Part shown: positions 1 to 5,698 of the stretch, one piece after another
Layout of the letters: every line of letters starts with the position of its first letter
Numbering within the stretch: the stretch's first letter is position 1
NCBI GenBank assembly: GCA_937874445.1
Contig: CALNAL010000306.1
Span: 1-6,891, forward strand
Length of the DNA: 6,891 nt
Direction of reading: 5' to 3'
Source of the DNA: an uncultured Acetobacteraceae bacterium
GTDB lineage: Bacteria; Pseudomonadota; Alphaproteobacteria; Acetobacterales; Acetobacteraceae
The notes under the pieces: model-generated
Databases searched by the model: none
What the model was told of the DNA's origin: nothing
What the model saw: the letters and a program-made list of their open reading frames with translations, nothing else
Made by a program: the position numbers and the translations under genes

Positions 1-18
1 GATGTGTATAAGAGACAG
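1..18. other. Nextera/Tn5 mosaic-end adapter remnant
   Basis: The first 18 bases, GATGTGTATAAGAGACAG, equal the last 18 of the 19-base Tn5 transposase mosaic end used in Nextera libraries. This is untrimmed library adapter and not genomic sequence. The ABC-F reading frame that enters from the right on the minus strand runs up to base 19 without a break, which places the junction exactly there. Confidence 0.96.
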
Positions 19-339
19 CTCCAGGGCGGCGCGGGCGGCATAGGGGTCGTCGCCCGGCCCCAGCCCGGCCATGACATAGGCCTCGGTGGAGGCGAAGCCG
101 GCGAGGTCCGGCTCCTGCGGCAGGTAGCGCACGGTGGCGTCGGGCTGGAGGAAGCGGGTGCCGGAATCGAAGTCCGTGAGCCCGGCGGCGATGCGCAGCA
201 GGGTGGACTTGCCCGAGCCGTTGCGCCCGACCAGGCACAGCCGCTCGCCGGGTGCGACGGAAAGGGCGGCTCCGTCGAGCAGCGGGGCGGGGCCGAGGCC
301 CAGGGTGATGTCGGTGAGCGAGAGAAGGGGAGGGGCCAT
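19..339 (-). CDS. ABC-F family ATPase, N-terminal fragment (Uup-like)
   Basis: This is the start of a cytoplasmic ATP-binding cassette protein of the ABC-F (Uup/EttA) type. These proteins have two nucleotide-binding domains and no membrane segments, and act on ribosomes or on DNA/recombination intermediates. The visible 107 residues cover the first half of the first domain: an opening beta-strand region with LLDGAALSVAPGERLCLVG, Walker A G-R-N-G-S-G-K-S-T at residues 38-46, and the Q-loop in RYLPQEPDL (Q75). The RYLPQEP wording resembles proteobacterial Uup-like proteins more than transporter ATPases. The signature motif, Walker B, linker and second domain are lost at the adapter junction; a full protein would be about 600 residues. 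I chose the ATG at 339, but an in-frame GTG at 357 is an alternative, and GAGGTGA lies rather far (about 14 nt) from the ATG. The gene is transcribed divergently from the GGT-like pair. A transporter ATPase is less likely but cannot be excluded from this fragment. Confidence 0.85.
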
Positions 340-440
340 GGCCGGGGTTGTAGTCACCTCGGCGCGGCCTGTCAGCCCGCGCCTGCTTCCTATGGCTTGC
401 ATGGGGCCAGCCCCGCGCGCAGGCTGCCCGGGAAAGCGGC

Positions 441-447
441 GGAAGGG
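441..447 (+). promoter_or_regulatory. Ribosome binding site deciding the start of the first GGT-like gene
   Basis: GGAAGGG lies 7 nt before the ATG at 455. The reading frame stays open upstream to 134, but that part is antisense to the ABC-F gene and has no family similarity. The ribosome binding site and the onset of family-like sequence (RRPVVAS) both support 455. Confidence 0.7.
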
Positions 448-454
448 CGAGACA

Positions 455-1768
455 ATGGACGGCAGGCGCCCGGTGGTGGCCTCCTTGCGGGGGCTGGTGG
501 TGGCGGGACATCCGCAGGCGGCGGCGGCCGGAGCCCGGTTGCTGCGCGCCGGAGGCAATGCCTTCGATGCGGCGGCGGCAACGGCGGCCGCGCTCGGCGT
601 GGTGCTGCCGTATGCCTGCGGCCCGGGCGGTTTTGGGGTGGCGATCTGCCATCTCGCCGCCGAGGAGCGGGTGCGGGTGCTGGATTTCCTGCCCCGTCGG
701 GCGCTGGGATCGGCAGGGGGCTCAGCGGGGGGCTCAGCGGCGCGCGTCGGGTTGCCGGCGGCGCTGGGCGGCTGGTTCGAGCTGGCCCGGGCCCACGGAA
801 AGAAGCGCCCCCACGAGATATTCGCCCCGGCGGTGGCCCTGGCCCGCGATGGCGCGGTGCTGATCGAGCGTCCCGCCCGGGCCCTGGAAGGGCTCGGCGA
901 TCTGGCCGAGCCGCTGGAGGCGGCGCTGCACGGCCCTGCCACGGCGCGGGTGCTGCGCCTGCCGCGTCTGGCCCGCACCCTGGAGCAGTTTGCCGCCGAG
1001 GGACCGGAATGGCTGACCCACGGCCCGCTCGGCCGGGCGTTCGCGGCCTTCGTCGCAGCCGAGGGCGGGCAGGTGACGGCGGAGGATCTGGCAACCCTGG
1101 CCCCGGCGTGGACTGACCCGGTCTCCACCCCCTGGCGCGACCTCACCCTGGCGGCCCCGCCACCTTCGAGCCAGGGCTTTGCCGCGCTGCTGGCCTTGCG
1201 ACTGGCCGGCAAGGAGGCGCTGGCCCCGGCCCTGGCGCGTGCCGAGGCCGCCCGCGCCGCCGCCCCGCAGCCCGACGCGCCGACGCTGGCGCATTTGTTC
1301 ACCGAGGAATCGCTGGCCGCCCTGCGTGCCGAAGAGCCCGTGGTGCCGGCCGCGCCGCACCGCCCGCCGGTGGCCGGGCTGGTGGTGGCCGATGCCGAGG
1401 GCAATCTGGTGGCGCTGGCGCAAAGCCTGGGCGGGGCGTTCGGGGCCCGTCTGGCGTTGCCGGAGAGCGGCCTGCTGCTGGGCGATGCCCTCGGCTGGGG
1501 GGCTCCTCCCGAGGGGATGCCCCCGGCCTGCGCGCTGGCCCCGCTGCTGGCGCTGCGCAACGGCGCGCCGGTGCTGGCCGCCGCGGGAACCGGCGCGGCG
1601 CAGGTGGTGCGCGCCTGGGCCTCCGGCGCGGCGTTGCCCGAGGCCATGGCGGCGCCGCGGCTGGGCGACGATGCCGCCGAGGTGGTGGCCCTGGCCCGCG
1701 ACGCGGCCTCGGGGGTGCTGCTGGCCGGGGTTGATCCGAGAGGAGAGAGCGATGCCGTACCCGTCTGA
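455..1768 (+). CDS. GGT-family protein lacking the catalytic threonine (probable pseudoenzyme)
   Basis: A 437-residue member of the gamma-glutamyltransferase Ntn-hydrolase family, about 100 residues shorter than its neighbour and than typical members. The N-terminal family signature is clear: VVAGHPQAAAAGARLL and then AGGNAFDAAAATAAALGVV at about residues 16-50, a GPGGFG segment at 56-61, and EDLATLAPAW at 210-219. The maturation site is degenerate. Where active members read Thr-Thr-x-x-x-V-x-D before the G-N-x-V strand, this one reads V-A-G-L-V-V-A-D (306-313), so there is no Thr, Ser or Cys nucleophile. The late G-x-P-G-G oxyanion segment is reduced to GTGAAQ (378-383). No signal peptide is visible, so it is probably cytoplasmic. 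A GGSA repeat fills a shortened loop at 85-95. The stop overlaps the start of the intact paralogue, implying co-transcription and perhaps translational coupling. The frame is uninterrupted, so it looks maintained and not decaying. I infer a structural or regulatory partner; a different chemistry is possible. Confidence 0.8.
   Translation: MDGRRPVVASLRGLVVAGHPQAAAAGARLLRAGGNAFDAAAATAAALGVVLPYACGPGGFGVAICHLAAEERVRVLDFLPRRALGSAGGSAGGSAARVGLPAALGGWFELARAHGKKRPHEIFAPAVALARDGAVLIERPARALEGLGDLAEPLEAALHGPATARVLRLPRLARTLEQFAAEGPEWLTHGPLGRAFAAFVAAEGGQVTAEDLATLAPAWTDPVSTPWRDLTLAAPPPSSQGFAALLALRLAGKEALAPALARAEAARAAAPQPDAPTLAHLFTEESLAALRAEEPVVPAAPHRPPVAGLVVADAEGNLVALAQSLGGAFGARLALPESGLLLGDALGWGAPPEGMPPACALAPLLALRNGAPVLAAAGTGAAQVVRAWASGAALPEAMAAPRLGDDAAEVVALARDAASGVLLAGVDPRGESDAVPV
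716..739 (+). repeat. 12-bp exact tandem duplication inside the first GGT-like gene
   Basis: GGGGGCTCAGCG occurs twice in a row (716-727 and 728-739). It stays in frame and produces a Gly-Gly-Ser-Ala linker-like stretch at residues 85-95 of the pseudoenzyme. The neighbouring paralogue has no such repeat at the equivalent place. It looks like a recent slippage duplication, or a small assembly error, in a loop under weak constraint. Confidence 0.8.
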
Positions 1769-3350
1769 GGCCGAACGCCGGCCGGTGGTGGCCTCGCGCG
1801 CCGGGGTGGTGGCGGCGGCGCATCCGCTGGCCGCGGCGGCGGGGGCGGGAGTGCTTGCCCGCGGCGGCAACGCCTTCGACGCGGCGGTGGCCACGGCGGC
1901 GGCGCTCGGCGTGGTGGAGCCCTTCATGTCGGGGCCGGCCGGCTTCGGCGCCGCGACCTGCTGGGCCGCCGGCGACGGCCGCATGCGCAGCCTCGATTTC
2001 TCCCCCCGCGCGCCTCTGGCCTGGGCCCCCGGAGCCGCCCCGCCGCGCGAGGCCCGCCACATCGGCCCGCTGGCGGTAGCGGCCGGTTCCGCGCTGGCCG
2101 GGTGGTGCGACCTGCTGTCCGCCCATGGCACCCGTCGGTTCGCCGAGGTTCTGGCCCCGGCGGTGACCCTGGCCCGCGAGGGGGTGCCGCTGGTGCCCTC
2201 CACGGCGGCGCGCATCAACCAGGCGCTGCGGGAACGGCGGGACCTGCCCGGATTCGACGACTGGGCAGCCATCTACGCCCCGGGCGGGCGGGAGGTGCAC
2301 GCCGGCCAGGTGCTGCACCAGCCCGATCTGGCCGACACGCTGGAAGCGGCGGGCGAGGCCGGACCGCGCCTGTTCGCCACCGGCGCGATCGCCGAACGCA
2401 TCGCGACGCATCTCGCCGGCCTCGGCGGGGTGCTGACGGCCGCCGATTTCGCCGCCGTCTCGCCCGACTGGCAGCGCCCGCTGCGGGCCGACTACCGCGA
2501 CCTCACGCTGCACGTCCCGGCCCCGCCCGGCCAGGCGTTCCAATTGCTGCTCACCCTGCGCCTGCTCGAGGCCACCGACTTCGCCGCGCTCGAACGCAAC
2601 GGCGTGGCGCATCTCGACGCGGTGTGGCGGGCGGCCCGACTGGCGGCGGGCGAGCGCATCGCCCTCGGCAGCCCCGACGCCGAAGCGGTGGAGACGGCGC
2701 TGGGCGAGGAGAACGTCGCCCGCCTGCGCGCCCGCCTGGCCGATCCGGCTCCCCTGGAGGGGCCGATGGAGCAGGCGGGCGGACCGGCGCCGGAGGGGCA
2801 CACCACCTCGCTGGCGGTGGCCGACCGCGCCGGCAATCTGGTCGCGCTCACCCAGAGCCTGGGAGCGCCCTTCGGCTCCGGCATCGTCGTGCCGGGCACC
2901 GGACTGGTGCTCAACAACGCGCTGTTCTGGGGCGAGGCGGCCACGCTGCAACCGGGGGAGGGGGTCGGCATGCCGCTCGCCCCCACGGTCGCGACCCGCG
3001 CCGGGAGAGGCGGGCCGATGCCTGTGCTGGCCCTGGGCACGCCGGGCAGCTACGGCATCTGCCCCACGCTGGCGCAGACCCTGGTGCAGTATCGCGACTT
3101 CGGCCTGCCGTTGCAGCAGGCGGTGGAGGCACCGCGGGCGCGGCTCTACGACGGCCGTCGGGTCGTGGCGGAGGGCCGCCTCGCCCCCGAGACCCTGGAG
3201 GGGCTGCGGGCGCAAGGCCATGTGGTGGTGGAGGGGCCCGCGTGGACCCCGCTGGTGGGCGGCGTGCAGGCGGTGGCGCGAGACCCGTCAAGCGGCATCG
3301 TCACGGGGGCCGCCGATCCGCGGCGTGAGGGGCTGGCACTCGCCGGGTAG
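1752..3350 (+). CDS. Gamma-glutamyltransferase-family Ntn hydrolase, nucleophile retained
   Basis: A 532-residue protein of normal length for the family, whose members cleave themselves and expose an N-terminal Thr that attacks gamma-glutamyl or other amide bonds. In order: VVAAAHPLAAAAGAGVLARG and GGNAFDAAVATAAALGVVEP (17-57), the GPAGFG loop (61-66), LAPAVTLAREG (134-143), VLTAADFAAVSPDW (227-240), the processing site HTTSLAVAD with predicted nucleophile T351 (codon 2802-2804), FGSGIVVPGTGLVLNN (374-389), GTPGSYG (429-435) and FGLPLQQAVEAPRAR (450-464). The region that should read F-R-E-x-A-P reads D-F-S-P-R-A-P (82-88). Positions matching E. coli GGT N411, Q430 and D433 are Gly, Ala and Trp by hand alignment. 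Glutathione is therefore an unlikely substrate; related non-GGT acylases share this pattern. No signal peptide is seen. AGGAG at 1741-1745 sits 6 nt before the ATG, which overlaps the upstream gene by 17 nt. The pair looks like a two-gene operon. Confidence 0.88.
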   Translation: MPYPSEAERRPVVASRAGVVAAAHPLAAAAGAGVLARGGNAFDAAVATAAALGVVEPFMSGPAGFGAATCWAAGDGRMRSLDFSPRAPLAWAPGAAPPREARHIGPLAVAAGSALAGWCDLLSAHGTRRFAEVLAPAVTLAREGVPLVPSTAARINQALRERRDLPGFDDWAAIYAPGGREVHAGQVLHQPDLADTLEAAGEAGPRLFATGAIAERIATHLAGLGGVLTAADFAAVSPDWQRPLRADYRDLTLHVPAPPGQAFQLLLTLRLLEATDFAALERNGVAHLDAVWRAARLAAGERIALGSPDAEAVETALGEENVARLRARLADPAPLEGPMEQAGGPAPEGHTTSLAVADRAGNLVALTQSLGAPFGSGIVVPGTGLVLNNALFWGEAATLQPGEGVGMPLAPTVATRAGRGGPMPVLALGTPGSYGICPTLAQTLVQYRDFGLPLQQAVEAPRARLYDGRRVVAEGRLAPETLEGLRAQGHVVVEGPAWTPLVGGVQAVARDPSSGIVTGAADPRREGLALAG

Positions 3351-3365
3351 CTCCCGGAAGGAGAA

Positions 3366-3383
3366 GGAGGGGAAACTCCCCCC
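3366..3383. terminator. Weak bidirectional hairpin in the convergent gap
   Basis: Between the stop codons at 3350 and 3383 lies GGAGGGGAAACTCCCCCC, which can fold as GGGG/CCCC around AAACT or as GGAG/CTCC. On the plus strand it is followed by a T-rich stretch (CTACTTCTTCTTG) that is not a clean T-run; on the minus strand it is followed by pyrimidine-rich sequence. Its position between convergent genes suits a shared terminator, but the signal is weak. Confidence 0.3.
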
Positions 3384-3988
3384 TACTTCTTCTTGTGGGT
3401 GACCTTGTGGGTGGTGTGCTTTTCGGCGGAGGCGGGCGCCGGGGCGGCGCTCTGGCCGGCACAGTCGTTGAAGGTCATCGCGTTGGGGATGGTGTCGGTC
3501 TTGGAAGCGGCGAAGGCCACCAGATCGGCCGGGCTCTGCGCCTCGTCGAGCAGCGGGGCGATGCGGGCGCAGAACTGGTCGCCCAGCACCTGGGCGCGAT
3601 CGGCCTGGGCGTTGGCGAGCTGGGTGATGTAGTTGTCGCGGGCGCGATCCCAGCCGCGCTTCTGGTGGCGGCTGAAGTAGCCGTCCACCACCTTCTCCTG
3701 GGAGAGGAGGGCGCTGCGGTTGCCGGAAATGAAGCTGTTGTACTTCTCGTGTCCGTTGCAGGAGATGGCCGCGACCATCATCTGCGACTTCAGCGCTGCC
3801 ACCTTGAAGGCCGCCGATTCGGCCGGCATCGTGCACCATGGGGCCGAGGGCTCCTGGGGCAGGGGCGGTGGCACATAGGTCGCCTGGGGCGCGTTCGCCG
3901 GCCCCTCCTTTTTCGAGCAGGCGGCAACAGCGACCACGAGCGCCAGGGCAGCGAGAGACAAGGCCAGACGGACAGGCTTGCGCGACAT
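3383..3988 (-). CDS. Putative lipoprotein with four conserved-looking cysteines
   Basis: I do not recognise the family. The 201-residue product opens with basic MSRKPVR, then a hydrophobic stretch LALSLAALALVVA and a lipobox V-A-A-C with lipidated Cys24 followed by Ser, which favours outer-membrane sorting. A Pro-rich linker (about 32-50) leads to a mostly alpha-helical domain (about 51-170) with Cys at 52, 77, 140 and 166, enough for two disulfides in the periplasm. The tail is low-complexity Ala/Pro followed by a Lys/His-rich end, KHTTHKVTHKKK, which could touch DNA, peptidoglycan, metal or acidic lipid. Start choice: the ATG at 3988 has GGA about 9 nt upstream; the in-frame ATG at 3997 has GGA directly adjacent, and the one at 4057 would place a Pro/Arg-rich stretch before the signal peptide. 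The gene converges on the GGT-like pair and diverges from the ATP-grasp gene, so it is its own unit. Confidence 0.8.
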   Translation of the reverse strand: MSRKPVRLALSLAALALVVAVAACSKKEGPANAPQATYVPPPLPQEPSAPWCTMPAESAAFKVAALKSQMMVAAISCNGHEKYNSFISGNRSALLSQEKVVDGYFSRHQKRGWDRARDNYITQLANAQADRAQVLGDQFCARIAPLLDEAQSPADLVAFAASKTDTIPNAMTFNDCAGQSAAPAPASAEKHTTHKVTHKKK

Positions 3989-4007
3989 GCGATTCATTCC
4001 ATTGGCA

Positions 4008-4057
4008 GGCGAGCCATGCGGCAGGCGGGCCATCCGGGATGGCGGGCCATTCGGCAT
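4008..4057. repeat. Imperfect 16-17 bp tandem repeat, three copies, in the lipoprotein leader
   Basis: Three consecutive units read GGCGAGCCATGCGGCA (4008-4023), GGCGGGCCATCCGGGAT (4024-4040) and GGCGGGCCATTCGGCAT (4041-4057); a fourth begins as GGCGGGA at 4058. The middle unit and the start of the next also form a dyad, GCCATCC/GGATGGC, at 4029-4043. The array sits just upstream of the lipoprotein start, on the leader side of its candidate promoter. It could be a regulator binding array or simple slippage; nothing here decides. Confidence 0.75.
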
Positions 4058-4080
4058 GGCGGGAAGTGAAGGCCGGAAGC

Positions 4081-4108
4081 ATTAGGCTTCCCACCCCGCG
4101 TCGTGCAA
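4081..4108 (-). promoter_or_regulatory. Candidate sigma-70 promoter for the lipoprotein, overlapped by a dyad
   Basis: On the minus strand TTGCAC (4108-4103) is followed after 16 bp by CCTAAT (4086-4081), each 4 of 6 to consensus. A perfect 6-bp dyad, GGAAGC-ATTAG-GCTTCC (4075-4091), covers the proposed -10 element, the usual place for a repressor operator. The inferred leader would be about 85 nt. In such GC-rich DNA chance matches are common, and no transcription evidence exists. Confidence 0.35.
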
Positions 4109-4149
4109 CCCGGCGTTTCCACCCCCGGGAGCCCCGCGCCCGATTGGGG

Positions 4150-4176
4150 TTGCTTTTTGTGCCGGCCTGCTATGCA
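4150..4176 (+). promoter_or_regulatory. Candidate promoter for the ATP-grasp/alpha-E operon
   Basis: TTGCTT (4150-4155) and TATGCA (4171-4176) are separated by 15 bp, slightly short for sigma-70. They stand in the only locally AT-richer stretch before the gene, about 40 nt ahead of the ATG at 4214. The ribosome binding site AAGGGGAA (4203-4210) follows. No operator is evident. Confidence 0.35.
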
Positions 4177-4213
4177 CTGACGTGGCAATCGGTTTTCATG
4201 CGAAGGGGAAGCA

Positions 4214-5698
4214 ATGACTGATGCGACGCCCGGCCCGATTCTTCCGGGAGGCGACCCGTTCGGCGACTACCGTCCGGAGCCGTATTTCTGCGAACTCTGC
4301 ACGTCCCGTCCGGGCGGGGAGGCGGCTGCTGCGGCACTGCGACAGCGTATCGCCGGGGTCGGCCTGGAGGCGCTGCGCAGCCGGTCCACCGCCGCGGAGA
4401 CCGATCTCATCAACCTCGGCGTGACTTTTACTGTTTATTCAGATGCCAATGCGATTGACCGCATCCTGCCCTTCGATTGCATTCCCCGCCTGATCACCGC
4501 GGCCGAGTGGCGCATCCTCGACACCGGCGTGCGACAGCGCGTGGCCGCCCTCAATGCCTTTCTCCACGACATCTATCATGAGCAGCGGGCCATCAAGGAG
4601 GGGATCATCCCCTCAGCGCTGGTGTTCGGAAACCCCAACTACCGCCCGGAAATGCAGGATTTTCCGGTCCGCTTCGGTACCTACGTGCACATCTGCGGCA
4701 CGGACATCGTGCGCGACCGGGACGGCCGGTTCTGCGTGCTGGAGGACAACGCCCGCACCCCCTCGGGGGTCTCCTACGTGGTGGAGAACCGTCACCTGAT
4801 GGCGCGCTCCTTCCCCGACCTGATGGAGGGCATTCCCCTCGCCCCGGTGGACGACTACGGCCAGCATCTGCTCGCCGCGATGGTGGAAATCGCGCCCGAG
4901 GGCGTGCTCGACCCGCAGGTCGTCCTGCTCAGCCCGGGCATCTACAATTCCGCCTATTTCGAGCACGTCTTCCTCGCCCGCGAGATGGGCGTGCCGCTGG
5001 TGGAGGGCGCCGACCTGTTCGTGGACAACGAGCGGGTGTTCATGCGCACCACCGCAGGGGCGCGGCCGGTGCATACCATCTACCGCCGCATCGGCGACGA
5101 TTTCCTCGACCCCGCCGTCTTTCGCCCCGAGAGCCTGCTGGGGGTTCCCGGGCTGATCGGGGCCTGGCGGGCCGGCAACGTGGCGCTGGCCAATGCCGTC
5201 GGCACCGGGGTGGCCGACGACAAGGCCGTATACGCCTATATGCCGCGCCTGATCCGCTTCTACCTCTCCGAGGAGCCCATCCTCGCCAACGTCGAGACCA
5301 ACATCTGCCGCGAGCCCACGGCCCTGGCCTACACCCTCGACCATCTCGCCGAGCTGGTGCTCAAGCCGGTGGGCGAGTCCGGCGGTTATGGCATCACCAT
5401 CGGTCCGCAGGCCTCGGCCGCCCAGCTCGAGACGGCGCGCGCCGCCCTGCTGGCCGCTCCCGACAACTGGATCAGCCAGCCGCTGATCTCGCTTTCGGTG
5501 GCCCCCACGCTCACCCCCGAGGGGCTGCGTCCGCGCCATCTCGATCTGCGTCCCTACGCGGTGACGGGCAAATCCACCTGGGTGCTGCCCGGCGGGCTGA
5601 GCCGGGTGGCGCTGACGGAGGGCAGCATGGTGGTCAATTCCTCGCAGGGCGGCGGCTCGAAGGACACCTGGGTTCTCGCCGAGGGAGGCACGCCATGA
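4214..5698 (+). CDS. Circularly permuted ATP-grasp protein (DUF404/COG2308 type)
   Basis: A 494-residue cytoplasmic enzyme of the circularly permuted ATP-grasp family, which is expected to activate a carboxylate with ATP and join it to an amine, giving an amide or peptide-like bond; the real substrates are unknown. Family hallmarks in order: GVTFTVYSDANAIDRILPFD (69-88), IPRLITAAEW (90-99), RVAALNAFLHDIY (109-121), YVHICGTDIVRD (157-168), the acidic metal/ATP site LEDNARTPSGVSY (176-188; E177 and N179), IYRRIGDDFLDP (289-300), the GTGVADDKAVY segment (330-340), and the nucleotide-binding KPVGESGGYG (384-393) with K384. DLRPYAV (444-450) and SSQGGGSKDTWVL (476-488) close it. Length and order are normal and no key residue is missing. 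AAGGGGAA at 4203-4210 supports the start. Its stop overlaps the alpha-E start as ATGA, so translational coupling is likely. The two products nearly always occur together, which supports a joint role. Confidence 0.93.
   Translation: MTDATPGPILPGGDPFGDYRPEPYFCELCTSRPGGEAAAAALRQRIAGVGLEALRSRSTAAETDLINLGVTFTVYSDANAIDRILPFDCIPRLITAAEWRILDTGVRQRVAALNAFLHDIYHEQRAIKEGIIPSALVFGNPNYRPEMQDFPVRFGTYVHICGTDIVRDRDGRFCVLEDNARTPSGVSYVVENRHLMARSFPDLMEGIPLAPVDDYGQHLLAAMVEIAPEGVLDPQVVLLSPGIYNSAYFEHVFLAREMGVPLVEGADLFVDNERVFMRTTAGARPVHTIYRRIGDDFLDPAVFRPESLLGVPGLIGAWRAGNVALANAVGTGVADDKAVYAYMPRLIRFYLSEEPILANVETNICREPTALAYTLDHLAELVLKPVGESGGYGITIGPQASAAQLETARAALLAAPDNWISQPLISLSVAPTLTPEGLRPRHLDLRPYAVTGKSTWVLPGGLSRVALTEGSMVVNSSQGGGSKDTWVLAEGGTP

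Noticed and set aside
1..18. Biological Tn5-like transposon end
   Set aside because: The sequence is the hyperactive mosaic end used in library kits, sits at the exact contig edge and has no transposase or target duplication.
340..454. Promoters in the divergent spacer between the ABC-F and GGT-like genes
   Set aside because: I found no pair of -35/-10 elements better than chance (best -10-like match TATGGC near 392) and no convincing operator.
4..1116. Long plus-strand open frame beginning inside the adapter
   Set aside because: It starts in library adapter, is Gly/Arg/Ala-rich with no family motifs, and lies antisense to the ABC-F gene and out of frame with the first GGT-like gene. High GC makes such open frames common.
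734..3221. Long minus-strand open frames opposite the two GGT-like genes (734-2272 and 1299-3221)
   Set aside because: Their translations are Arg/Gly/Gln-rich without domains, while the plus strand has clear family motifs along its whole length.
3395..4069. Plus-strand open frame opposite the lipoprotein gene
   Set aside because: The minus-strand product has a proper signal peptide, lipobox and sensible composition; the plus-strand product has no recognisable features.
4064..4213. Small RNA or riboswitch in the 150-bp divergent spacer
   Set aside because: Only a short dyad and promoter-like boxes are visible; no conserved riboswitch core or clean terminator was seen.
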